Below are positions 25,120 to 33,341 of a stretch of DNA of 64,000 bases, piece by piece; position 1 is the first letter of the stretch; every line of letters begins with the position of its first letter. This DNA comes from Stagnimonas sp965279705 (GTDB lineage Bacteria > Pseudomonadota > Gammaproteobacteria > Nevskiales > Nevskiaceae). A program made the translations under genes and the position numbers. The stretch covers positions 1,178,001 to 1,242,000 of the forward strand of contig OZ257257.1 in the NCBI GenBank assembly GCA_965279705.1. The letters run 5' to 3'. The notes under the pieces were generated by a model. It did not search any database. It was given only the letters and a program-made list of their open reading frames with translations, and had not been told where the DNA came from.

Positions 25120-26478
25120 ATGCCGTTCATTCCTCACACCGAGCAAGACGTCGCGTCGATGCTCAAAGTTATCGGTGCACCGACACTCGACGCGCTGTTC
25201 GACGAGATCCCCGCCGAGCTGAAAGCCAAGGGCCTCACCACCGTGCCGGAAGGCGTGAGTGAAATGGAGATCACCCAGCTGATGCATGAGCGGGCGGGCT
25301 TGGATGGCGCGCCGCTCAACTTCATCGGCGCCGGAGCCTACGAGCACCACATTCCGGCGGCGGTGTGGCAGATCACCACGCGCGGCGAGTTCTATTCGGC
25401 CTACACGCCGTATCAGGCCGAGGCGAGCCAGGGCACGCTGCAGGTGCTCTACGAGTTCCAGACCATGATGACGGAACTCACCGGCATGGACGTGAGCAAC
25501 GCCTCGATGTACGACGGCGCCACCGCACTGGCCGAGTCGCTCCTGATGGCAACCCGCGTCAACAGCACCAATCCCGATGGCGTGATGCTGGTGCCGAAGA
25601 CGCTGCACCCCTTCTATGCCGAAGTGGTGAACAGCTGCACGCACGCGCAGGGCATCCGCCAAGCCGCGATCGGCTACGACGCCAAGACCGGCAAGACCGA
25701 TCTCGCATCGCTCAAGAATTACGAAGGCACCAAGCCGACGGCGGTGGTGATTGCCCAGCCCAACTTCTTCGGCGTGCTCGAAGACGTGGATGCGCTGACC
25801 GACTGGGCGCATGCCCAGGGCGCGCTCGTCGTTGCGGTGGTCAACCCCACCTCGCTCGCCCTGCTCAAGCCGCCCTCGCAGTGGGGCACGAAGGGTGCGG
25901 ACATCGTCTGCGGCGAAGGCCAGCCGCTGGGCTCGCCGCTGGCGGGTGGTGGCCCCTACTTCGGCTTCCTCACCTGCAAGATGCCGATTGTGCGGCAGAT
26001 GCCGGGCCGCATCGTCGGCCGCACGCTGGATATGGAAGGCAAGCCTGGTTTCACGCTCACCTTGCAGGCGCGCGAGCAGCACATCCGCCGCGCCAAGGCG
26101 ACCTCGAACATCTGCACCAATCAGGGCCTGCTGGTGACGGCCGCGACCATCTACATGAGCCTGGTTGGCCCGGCGGGCTTGGAGAAAGTGGCCTCGGCTT
26201 CAATGGCCAACACCACGGCACTGGTGGAGGCCCTCACCAAGATCAAAGGTGTGGAACTCGTGTTCGCCAGCCCGCGCTTTCACGAAGCCGTGATCCGCCT
26301 GCCCAAGCCGGTTGCGGCCGTGCTCGAAACGCTGGCGGACCACAACATCTGCGGCGGTCTCGATCTCTCTGCGCATTACCCGGAGCTGGGCCAGACGCTG
26401 CTGATCTGCGCCACCGAAACCAAGACCCCAAAGCACATTCAAACCTACGCCGCCGCACTCGCTGCTGCGCTCAACTAA
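25120..26478 (+). CDS. gcvPA: Glycine dehydrogenase (decarboxylating) subunit 1
   Basis: A 452-residue N-terminal half of the glycine decarboxylase (P protein) in its split, two-gene form. With GcvPB it decarboxylates glycine through pyridoxal phosphate and loads the aminomethyl group on GcvH. Diagnostic segments are MPFIPHTEQDVASMLKVIG, NFIGAGAYEHHIPAAVW, FYSAYTPYQAEASQGTLQ and NASMYDGATALAESLLMA. The PLP lysine is not in this subunit. AGGA precedes the ATG. Split GcvP is common outside the enterics; E. coli carries the fused form. Its partner gcvPB is separated from it by tpx, which is unusual. Confidence 0.95.
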   Translation: MPFIPHTEQDVASMLKVIGAPTLDALFDEIPAELKAKGLTTVPEGVSEMEITQLMHERAGLDGAPLNFIGAGAYEHHIPAAVWQITTRGEFYSAYTPYQAEASQGTLQVLYEFQTMMTELTGMDVSNASMYDGATALAESLLMATRVNSTNPDGVMLVPKTLHPFYAEVVNSCTHAQGIRQAAIGYDAKTGKTDLASLKNYEGTKPTAVVIAQPNFFGVLEDVDALTDWAHAQGALVVAVVNPTSLALLKPPSQWGTKGADIVCGEGQPLGSPLAGGGPYFGFLTCKMPIVRQMPGRIVGRTLDMEGKPGFTLTLQAREQHIRRAKATSNICTNQGLLVTAATIYMSLVGPAGLEKVASASMANTTALVEALTKIKGVELVFASPRFHEAVIRLPKPVAAVLETLADHNICGGLDLSAHYPELGQTLLICATETKTPKHIQTYAAALAAALN

Positions 26479-26495
26479 ATCCAACGGAGAACCCC

Positions 26496-26999
26496 ATGGC
26501 CGATATCACCCTTCACAACGACGTCAAGATCTCCACCTCGGGCGAGCTGCCCAAAGTGGGCAGCGCCGCGCCTGGTTTTCGCCTGGTCAATGGCGATCTC
26601 AAAGACGTGACGCTGCATGACTTCGTGGGCAAGAAGAAAGTGCTCAACATCTTCCCCAGTGTCGACACCGGCACTTGCGCGATGAGCGTGCGCCAGTTCA
26701 ACAGCAAGGCCTCGAAGCTGGAGAACACCGTGGTGCTCTGCATCAGCGCCGATCTGCCGTTTGCGCAGAAGCGTTTCTGTGGCGCCGAAGGCATCGAGAA
26801 CGTGGTGAGCCTGTCGCTGATGCGCGGTGCTGCCTTCGCCAAGGACTACGGCGTGCTGATGGAAACCGGCCCGCTGGCGGGTGTCACCGCCCGCGCCGTA
26901 GTGGTGCTCGATACCGACAACACCGTGCTCTACACCGAGCTGGTGAACGAGCTGACCCACGAGCCGAACTACGACGCTGCCATTGCTGCGCTCAAGTAA
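26496..26999 (+). CDS. tpx: Thiol peroxidase Tpx
   Basis: A 167-residue atypical 2-Cys peroxiredoxin that reduces hydrogen and lipid hydroperoxides with thioredoxin. The peroxidatic cysteine C61 lies in FPSVDTGTCAMSVRQF and the resolving cysteine C95 in KRFCGAEG, the same numbering as E. coli Tpx, and C82 is conserved too. The length is also the same. The ATG follows CGGAGA at 6 nt; an overlapping longer open frame upstream is an out-of-frame shadow of gcvPA. The gene lies 17 bp after gcvPA and 69 bp before gcvPB, splitting the two P-protein subunits. A GC-rich hairpin follows it. Confidence 0.95.
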   Translation: MADITLHNDVKISTSGELPKVGSAAPGFRLVNGDLKDVTLHDFVGKKKVLNIFPSVDTGTCAMSVRQFNSKASKLENTVVLCISADLPFAQKRFCGAEGIENVVSLSLMRGAAFAKDYGVLMETGPLAGVTARAVVVLDTDNTVLYTELVNELTHEPNYDAAIAALK

Positions 27000-27020
27000 G
27001 CAAACAGCCTCAATCAAGAC

Positions 27021-27042
27021 CCTGCCGGTATTCCCCGGCAGG
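27021..27042 (+). terminator. GC-rich hairpin between tpx and gcvPB, weak terminator or processing site
   Basis: CCTGCCGG (27021-27028) and CCGGCAGG (27035-27042) form a perfect 8-bp stem with a 6-nt loop. The following TGTTTCAT is only weakly T-rich, so read-through into gcvPB is expected. It could lower gcvPB relative to tpx or mark an mRNA end. Confidence 0.45.
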
Positions 27043-27068
27043 TGTTTCATCCCTATGAGATGCCTCGC

Positions 27069-28541
27069 ATGTCCGAACCGCTGATTTTTGAAATCTCCTC
27101 TGCAGGCCGCGCCGCCCACGCGCAAGCGCCGAATGTCGTCGTCAATCGCGATGCGATTCCTGCCAGCCTGCGCCGCCAGGCCGCGCCCAAGCTGCCGGAA
27201 GTGAGCGAGTTGCAGGCCGTGCGTCACTACACGCGCCTCTCGAAACTCAACTTCAGCATCGACACGCACTTCTACCCGCTGGGTAGCTGCACGATGAAAT
27301 ACAACCCGCGCGCCTGCAATTCGCTGGCGATGCTGCCGCAGTTTCTGGGGCGTCATCCGCTGGCACCCACCAGCCACGGGCAGGGCTTCTTGAGCTGCAT
27401 GTACGAGCTGCAAGAGATTCTGAAAGACGTCACCGGCATGGCCGGCGTCAGCCTCACGCCGATGGCCGGCGCGCAGGGCGAGTTCGCGGGTGTGGCAATG
27501 ATTCGCGCCTACCATCAGGCCCGCAACGATCTGGGTCGTACCGAGATTCTGGTGCCCGATGCCGCACACGGTACCAATCCGGCGACCGCGACCATGCTGG
27601 GTTACAAGGCTCGCGAGATCCCGACCAATGCCGAGGGCGATGTGGACATCGAGGCGCTGAAAGCGGCGGTCGGCCCGCAGACCGCCGGCATCATGCTCAC
27701 CAATCCGTCGACGCTTGGCGTGTTCGAACGCAAGATCAAGGAGATCGCCGGCATCGTGCACGCCGCTGGCGGCCTGCTGTATTACGACGGTGCCAACCTC
27801 AACGCGATTCTGGGCAAGGTGCGTCCCGGCGACATGGGTTTCGACGTCATCCACATGAACCTGCACAAGACCTTCTCCACGCCGCACGGCGGTGGTGGTC
27901 CGGGTGCCGGTGCGGTGGGCGTGTCGCAGCGCCTGTTGCCGTTCATGCCGATCCCGGTGGTGGGCAAAAAAGGCGAGGGAGATGCCGCGACGTACGGCTA
28001 TCTCGACGAGCGCGATCTGCCGCAAACAATCGGCCGCCTCAGCGCGTTCATGGGCAACTCCGGCGTGCTGATGCGCGCCTACATCTATGCGCGCCTCTTG
28101 GGCCGCGAGGGCATGCACCGCGTCGGCGAGTTCGCTGCACTCAATGCCAACTACCTGCAAGCCCGCCTGCGCGAGAAGGGTTTTGACCTCGCCTTCCCGA
28201 CGCGCCGTGCCAGCCACGAGTTCATCATCACCCTCAAGCGCCAGAAGGCCGAGATCGAGCTCACCGCCACCGATGTGGCCAAGCGCCTGCTCGACTACGG
28301 CTATCACGCGCCGACGGTGTACTTCCCGCTGCTAGTGCCGGAATGCCTGCTGATCGAGCCGACCGAGACCGAAGACATGGCGACACTCGATCTGTTCGTG
28401 GAGGCGATGGCGAAGATCTACGAAGAAGCCAAGGCCGACATCAAGCAGCTCAAGGGCGCGCCCTACACCATGCCGGTGCGCCGTCTCGACGATGTGCGCG
28501 CAGCACGTCAGCTCGATGTGCGCTTTACCGCAACCGCTTAA
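27069..28541 (+). CDS. gcvPB: Glycine dehydrogenase (decarboxylating) subunit 2
   Basis: A 490-residue C-terminal half of split glycine decarboxylase, bearing the catalytic PLP site. K267 in DVIHMNLHKTFSTPHGGGGP is the PLP lysine. Other signatures are FYPLGSCTMKYNPRACN, LTPMAGAQGEFAG and AHGTNPATA. ATGs at 27060 and 27069 are both possible; 27069 gives the usual MSEPLIFE start and has GAGA 8 nt upstream. It works with GcvPA, GcvH, GcvT and lipoamide dehydrogenase (not in this window). Adenosine kinase begins 18 bp after its stop on the same strand. Confidence 0.95.
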   Translation: MSEPLIFEISSAGRAAHAQAPNVVVNRDAIPASLRRQAAPKLPEVSELQAVRHYTRLSKLNFSIDTHFYPLGSCTMKYNPRACNSLAMLPQFLGRHPLAPTSHGQGFLSCMYELQEILKDVTGMAGVSLTPMAGAQGEFAGVAMIRAYHQARNDLGRTEILVPDAAHGTNPATATMLGYKAREIPTNAEGDVDIEALKAAVGPQTAGIMLTNPSTLGVFERKIKEIAGIVHAAGGLLYYDGANLNAILGKVRPGDMGFDVIHMNLHKTFSTPHGGGGPGAGAVGVSQRLLPFMPIPVVGKKGEGDAATYGYLDERDLPQTIGRLSAFMGNSGVLMRAYIYARLLGREGMHRVGEFAALNANYLQARLREKGFDLAFPTRRASHEFIITLKRQKAEIELTATDVAKRLLDYGYHAPTVYFPLLVPECLLIEPTETEDMATLDLFVEAMAKIYEEAKADIKQLKGAPYTMPVRRLDDVRAARQLDVRFTATA

Positions 28542-28559
28542 CTCACAAGAAGAAACTCA

Positions 28560-29495
28560 ATGTCCGCACTCATCACCGGCTCCTTCGCCTACGACACCAT
28601 CATGGTGTTCTCCGGCCAGTTCAAGAACGAAATCCTGCCCGACAAGGTGCACATGCTGAATGTGTCCTTCCTCGTGCCGCAGTTGCGCCGCGAGTTCGGC
28701 GGCTGTGCCGGCAACATCGCCTACAACCTCAACTTGCTCGGCGGCGCGGCACTGCCGATGGGTACGGTGGGCAAGGACTTTGGCCCCTATGCCGAGTGGA
28801 TGGACAAGCAGGGCATCAATCGCCAGTACGTGAAAGAGATCAGCGAGAGCTACACCGCGCAGGCTTACATCACGACTGATCTCGACGATAACCAGATCAC
28901 CGCCTTTCATCCCGGTGCGATGGGCGATGCGCACACGCAAGTGGTGCCCACCGATGGCAGCATCAAGATCGGCACCGTCTCGCCCGATGGTCGTGACGGC
29001 ATGATCCAGCACAGCAAGCAGTTTGCCGCTGCTGGCATCCCCTTCCTGTTCGACCCCGGCCAGGGCCTGCCGATGTTCGGCGGCGACGATCTCAAGACCT
29101 TTATCAAAGAGGCCAATTACATGGCCGTCAATGATTACGAGATGGAGCTGGTGATGTCGAAGACCGGTCTCTCGCAGGCAAAGATTGCCGAGCAGCTTGA
29201 TGCCCTGATCATCACCAAGGGTGCCAAGGGCGCTGACATCATTACGGCCAAGAAGACCTACGAGATTCCGATTGCCACCGCGCAGTCGCTGGCCGACCCG
29301 ACGGGTTGCGGCGACGCCTTCCGCGGCGGCCTGCTGTACGGCCTGCTCAAGGGCATGGACTGGCATGTCGCTGGTCACATCGGCTCATTGATGGGTGCCT
29401 ACAACATCGAGCGCCCCGGCACGCAGAACCACAAGTTCACGCTGGAAAACTTCCGCGCCCGCTTCAAGCAGGAGTTCAAGTTCGACTTCGCTTGA
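28560..29495 (+). CDS. PfkB-family sugar/nucleoside kinase, probable adenosine kinase
   Basis: A 311-residue ribokinase-fold kinase. The second PfkB signature DPTGCGDAFRGGLLYGL carries the catalytic base D252 and anion hole G249-G251, and the N-terminal FGGCAGNIAYNLNLLGG is the substrate-side glycine motif. The overall pattern (ITGSFAYDTIMVFSGQF start, YITTDLDDNQITAFHPGAM) matches bacterial proteins annotated as adenosine kinase, which phosphorylate adenosine to AMP with ATP. Substrate choice within PfkB kinases is hard to read from sequence, so a ribokinase-like activity remains possible. It is the last gene of the gcv operon, 18 bp after gcvPB. The stop codon is inside the first of two tandem hairpins. 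Confidence 0.82.
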   Translation: MSALITGSFAYDTIMVFSGQFKNEILPDKVHMLNVSFLVPQLRREFGGCAGNIAYNLNLLGGAALPMGTVGKDFGPYAEWMDKQGINRQYVKEISESYTAQAYITTDLDDNQITAFHPGAMGDAHTQVVPTDGSIKIGTVSPDGRDGMIQHSKQFAAAGIPFLFDPGQGLPMFGGDDLKTFIKEANYMAVNDYEMELVMSKTGLSQAKIAEQLDALIITKGAKGADIITAKKTYEIPIATAQSLADPTGCGDAFRGGLLYGLLKGMDWHVAGHIGSLMGAYNIERPGTQNHKFTLENFRARFKQEFKFDFA

Positions 29496-29535
29496 AGTCG
29501 AATCAAGATCAAACATCGACTTCGCTGAAGTCGAT
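29481..29535. repeat. Two tandem hairpins with the same core, at the convergent end of the gcv and nuo operons
   Basis: TTCGACTTC/GAAGTCGAA (29481-29489 with 29494-29502) and ATCGACTTC/GAAGTCGAT (29515-29523 with 29527-29535) are two perfect 9-bp stems with loops of 4 and 3 nt. Both share the core CGACTTCGCT(T)GAAGTCG. The first contains the stop codon of the kinase gene. There is no T-run on either strand. They probably protect or end transcripts arriving from both sides. Confidence 0.7.
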
Positions 29536-29542
29536 TGAAGGC

Positions 29543-30298
29543 TCAGCGGTGGCGGTGTGCGCGGTAAATGCCGCGCACCCAGTCCAGCGCCGGGTGGCCC
29601 GCCCATTTGGCGCGCAGTGGCGCAATTCCGTCCCGGTAGTCCGCCTGTGAATAGACGGGATGCTCATCGGGGCAGGCGATAGGTGCGAGCAGGGCAGCGG
29701 CGGTGATGTCGGCTGCTGTGAGCTCCGTGCCGACTAAGTATTGGCGGCCATCCTTGAGCTGCTCGGCGATCCAGTCGAGACCTTCACCAAAGCGTTGTTC
29801 CGAAGTGGCAACCGCCGCCGCATTGCCGAGCTTCAGTTTGCTGCGAAACACCAGGCGCAGCAGGGGGTAGCTGGCGCGCAGGAATCGGGCTTGGCCGGGT
29901 GTGGCGTCGATCGTCCACAGCTTGGTCACGCCTTCGGCATTGTCGAGCGAGACGCTATAGGCATAGCGGACGACGTGATTGCCAACGCGGTCGAAACGGT
30001 CTTCCACCGCCAGCACTTGCTCGCGCAAGGCCGGATCGGCTGGCATCAGCGCATAGGGTGCGCGGTGCTTCTCACACCAGAGCAGGATGCGGGTCGAGTC
30101 CTGCACATAACCCGTGCCGGTATCCAGCACCGGCACGGTGGTGGCACCACGCCCGCCTTTGCGCAGCGCCTTGACGATGTGCAGAAACGGCACCCAAGGT
30201 TCTTCGAAGTAGCCGATGCGGCCGGCATCCAGCAGCCAGCGGGCTTTTTCGCTGAAGTGCGAAACCGAGAAGGTGTGCAGTTTCAGCATTGCGGGCAT
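29543..30298 (-). CDS. Glutathione S-transferase family protein
   Basis: A 251-residue cytosolic GST-like protein. The N-terminal thioredoxin-like domain (about 1-80) contains LHTFSVSHFSEKARWLLD and TTVPVLDTGTGYVQDSTRIL, where VPVL-x-QDST is the glutathione-binding turn. The all-helical C-terminal domain holds YLVGTELTAADITAAALLAPI, with the conserved N-capping motif of GSTs. A serine (SVSHFSEK) takes the place of the catalytic position. Substrate unknown. It begins 4 bp after the nuoN stop with no strong ribosome binding site, so it is probably the last gene of the nuo transcript; an ATG at 30289 is an alternative start. Confidence 0.83.
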   Translation of the reverse strand: MPAMLKLHTFSVSHFSEKARWLLDAGRIGYFEEPWVPFLHIVKALRKGGRGATTVPVLDTGTGYVQDSTRILLWCEKHRAPYALMPADPALREQVLAVEDRFDRVGNHVVRYAYSVSLDNAEGVTKLWTIDATPGQARFLRASYPLLRLVFRSKLKLGNAAAVATSEQRFGEGLDWIAEQLKDGRQYLVGTELTAADITAAALLAPIACPDEHPVYSQADYRDGIAPLRAKWAGHPALDWVRGIYRAHRHR

Positions 30299-30302
30299 GG
30301 GC

Positions 30303-31754
30303 TTACTTGAGCAGCGGCGTCGAAGCGCGGATGAGGTCGAGGAAGGGTTCGGGGTAGACGCCCATCACGAGCATGAAGATCATCGCCGTCACCAACATCG
30401 CGCCGCCGGCGTTCTGGATCCAGTTCAGCGGCTCGCTGACGCGGTCGCGCGTCGGGATGGGCTGGAACATCATGATAAGCACGCGCAGGTAGTAGAACAG
30501 GCCGATCGCACTGCCGGCGATGACGGCACCCAGCAGCCACCACTGGCGCTCTTCGACGCCCAGTGCGATCACGTAGAACTTGCCGATGAAACCCGCCGTG
30601 ACCGGGATGCCGGCCAGCGAGAGCAGCATGGCCACCATGATCGACGACAGGTAGGGACGCTTCCAGAACAGGCCGCGGAACTGCTCGATGTGCTCGACGT
30701 CGCGGTCCTTCATCGGGCTGCTGACCAGCGCAATCACGCCGAACACGCCGATGGTGGTGACGACGTAAGTGAGCAGGAAGATGCCTGCCGCTTCGGTGGC
30801 ACGCTCACCCGCGGTGACCAGCGCCACCAGCAGATAGCCGAACTGCGCGATGGAGGAGTAGGCGAGGATGCGCTTGACGTTGTCCTGCTGCAGGGCCAGC
30901 ACGTTGCCGATCACCATCGATGCGATGGCGACCACACTGAGGGCACTGACCATCGACGGCTGCTGGAACAGGCCGACGTTGAGGAAGAGTCGATAGGTGG
31001 CCGCGAAGACCGCGATCTTCGACACCGTGGCGAGAAAGGCCGCGACGGGTGCGGGCGAGGCTTCGTAGACGTCCGAAGTCCACAGATGGAAGGGGACAGC
31101 GCTGAGCTTAAAAGCGATCGCGACAACCATCATCGCGGCACCGGTGAGCATGATCGGCATGCGGCCTTCTGCCAGCTTGGCGCCAATGTCGGCAAAGCCG
31201 AGTGCGCCGGTCTCGGCGTAGATCAGTGCCATGCCGAACAGCAGGAAGGCGGAGGCAGCGGCGGAGAGGATCAGATACTTGATGCCGCCTTCAAGCGCAC
31301 GGCTGTCCTTGGTCGGGTAGGCGACCATCGCGTAGAGCGGGATCGACATGAGTTCGAGGCCGATGAAAAAGCCCGCGAAGTGGCGGCTCATGGCCATCAC
31401 CACCGCGCCCATCGTCGACATCAGCAACAGCAGATACAGCTCTTCGCGGTTGCCTTCGTAGCTCTCGAAGTAGGCGCCGCAGAGCGTCAGCACGCCGAGT
31501 GCAGCGGCGAGAATGAGGCCACTGTAGAACAGCGCGTAGCCATCCAGCACCAGCAAGGGTGTGATCTGCACCGGCTGGCCGTCGTTGTAGATCCACAGCA
31601 GCGGCAGCGACAGCAGGGCGAGGTTCATGCCCAGAATGGTGAGTGCGCCGATGACGTGATAACGCCGCGCCCAGGCGATGTGCAGCATCACGCCGACGGT
31701 GGTCAGCGTGAGCAGAATCAGAGGTGCCAACGCCAGCAGTTGGTTCAGAGTCAT
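30303..31754 (-). CDS. nuoN: NADH-quinone oxidoreductase subunit N
   Basis: A 483-residue integral membrane protein with about 14 helices, one of the three antiporter-like proton-pumping subunits of complex I. Typical stretches are LELMSIPLYAMVAY, LYAETGALGFADIG, FKLSAVPFHLWTSDVYEASP with the conserved lysine and DVYEG-like motif, and AYSSIAQFGYLLVAL. It overlaps nuoM by 4 bp and is the last complex I gene of the operon. Confidence 0.97.
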   Translation of the reverse strand: MTLNQLLALAPLILLTLTTVGVMLHIAWARRYHVIGALTILGMNLALLSLPLLWIYNDGQPVQITPLLVLDGYALFYSGLILAAALGVLTLCGAYFESYEGNREELYLLLLMSTMGAVVMAMSRHFAGFFIGLELMSIPLYAMVAYPTKDSRALEGGIKYLILSAAASAFLLFGMALIYAETGALGFADIGAKLAEGRMPIMLTGAAMMVVAIAFKLSAVPFHLWTSDVYEASPAPVAAFLATVSKIAVFAATYRLFLNVGLFQQPSMVSALSVVAIASMVIGNVLALQQDNVKRILAYSSIAQFGYLLVALVTAGERATEAAGIFLLTYVVTTIGVFGVIALVSSPMKDRDVEHIEQFRGLFWKRPYLSSIMVAMLLSLAGIPVTAGFIGKFYVIALGVEERQWWLLGAVIAGSAIGLFYYLRVLIMMFQPIPTRDRVSEPLNWIQNAGGAMLVTAMIFMLVMGVYPEPFLDLIRASTPLLK

Positions 31755-33322
31755 GGCGCGACTCCGGTGGTGGCGACGGCAGGATTAGCGTTGTAGATCA
31801 TCTGCACGGTTTGCATCGCGGCCTTGCTGGCATCGAGCACGGGTTGCGGGTAGAGGCCAAGCCCGAGCAGCAGCAGCATCAGCAGCGCCATCATGCCCAG
31901 CTCGCGGCGGTTGAGGTCTTCGTATTTCTCGCTGTCACCGTGGCCGTGGGTATCGGCTTTCTGCGCGCTGCCGTGAAAAGCCTTCTGGATCAGGATCAGC
32001 GAATAGACTGCCGCGAGTACCAGCCCCAGGGCGCAGAGGATGGTGAACAAGGGAGAGACCGCATAGCTGCCGGTGAGGATGAGGAACTCGCCGACGAAGT
32101 TACCCAAGCCCGGCAGACCGAGCGAGGCCGCCGAGAAGAACAGCATGATCGGGGGCAGATACGGGAAGCGCGCCCACAGGCCGCCCATCTGTCTGAGATC
32201 ACGCGTGTGCAGACGCTCGTAGATTTCGCCGCAGAGGATGAAGAGTGCCGCCGCTGAAAGACCGTGCGCGATCATCTGGATCACCACGCCCTGCAGCGCC
32301 TGCTCGGTGCCCGCGAAGATGCCGAGCGTGACGAAGCCCATGTGCGAGATGGAGCTATACGCAATCAGACGCTTGATGTCGGTCTGCGAGAACGCGACGA
32401 CACCGGCGTAGATAACGCTGAGTGCGGCCAGCGCCATCGCAAACGGCGCGATCTCGCGCATGGCATCGGGGAAGAAGGGCAGCGCAAAGCGCAGCATGCC
32501 GTAGGCGGCAGTCTTGAGCAGAATGCCAGCAAGATCGACCGAGCCGGCAGTGGGCGCCTGGCTGTGGGCATCGGGCAGCCAGGTGTGCAGCGGCACCATG
32601 GGCATCTTCACCGCGAAGGCGAGGAAGAAGCCGAGCATGATCCACCAGGCCACTTGCGGGTCCAGCCCGCGCGCAGTCTTCAACAGCTCGAAGTAGCCAA
32701 AGCTCCAGGCACCGGTGGACTGATGGTTGAAGAACACCAGCGCCAGGATCGCCAGCAGCATGATGAGGCCGCTGAACTGCGTGAAGATGAAGAACTTGGT
32801 GGCTGAATAGATGCGCCCCTTGCCGCCGGGGATGTTGTGACCCCAGAGCGCGATGAGGAAATACATCGGCACCAGCATCATTTCCCAGAAGAAGAAGAAC
32901 AGGAACAGGTCGAGTGCGAGGAATACGCCGACTACACCGGCGAGATTCCACAAGAGGTTCAAGTGGAAGAAGCCGACATAACGGTCGATTTCCTTCCAGG
33001 AGCAGCCGATCGCCATCACGCCCAATAGGTTGGTGAGGATGATGAGCAGCAGCGAGAGGCCATCCAGCCCGAGATGGAAGTTGATGCCGAAACTGGGGAT
33101 CCACGCTGCCTTGAACTCCAGCGCAAAGGCGGGCGTTGTGCTGGGCGCGGCGAGTGTGAAGTCGCCGACACACCACAGCCACACCGACATGCCAAGCACG
33201 ATGAGCTGGGTGAACAGCGCAATCCAGCGCGGGACGAAGCGCGAATAGCGTTCGGACTGCCAGCTGAGCATGCCCCCGACGAAGGGGATCACCAGCAGCC
33301 AGACGAGAATGGTTGGACTCAT
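31751..33322 (-). CDS. nuoM: NADH-quinone oxidoreductase subunit M
   Basis: A 523-residue antiporter-like membrane subunit of complex I. Marks are HLGLDGLSLLLIILTNLLG, FFFWEMMLVPMYFLIALWG with the essential glutamate, VKMPMVPLHTWLPDAHSQAP and AYSSISHMGFVTLGIF. The length is close to E. coli NuoM (509). It lies 19 bp after nuoL and overlaps nuoN by 4 bp. A His-rich, charged loop before the last helix (SAQKADTHGHGDSEKYEDLN) is an addition worth noting. Confidence 0.97.
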   Translation of the reverse strand: MSPTILVWLLVIPFVGGMLSWQSERYSRFVPRWIALFTQLIVLGMSVWLWCVGDFTLAAPSTTPAFALEFKAAWIPSFGINFHLGLDGLSLLLIILTNLLGVMAIGCSWKEIDRYVGFFHLNLLWNLAGVVGVFLALDLFLFFFFWEMMLVPMYFLIALWGHNIPGGKGRIYSATKFFIFTQFSGLIMLLAILALVFFNHQSTGAWSFGYFELLKTARGLDPQVAWWIMLGFFLAFAVKMPMVPLHTWLPDAHSQAPTAGSVDLAGILLKTAAYGMLRFALPFFPDAMREIAPFAMALAALSVIYAGVVAFSQTDIKRLIAYSSISHMGFVTLGIFAGTEQALQGVVIQMIAHGLSAAALFILCGEIYERLHTRDLRQMGGLWARFPYLPPIMLFFSAASLGLPGLGNFVGEFLILTGSYAVSPLFTILCALGLVLAAVYSLILIQKAFHGSAQKADTHGHGDSEKYEDLNRRELGMMALLMLLLLGLGLYPQPVLDASKAAMQTVQMIYNANPAVATTGVAP

Positions 33323-33341
33323 GTTCTTAGTTCGTCAGGTG

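Noticed and set aside
26475..28307. Minus-strand frame of 610 codons
   Set aside because: Antisense to tpx and gcvPB, both certain from catalytic residues.
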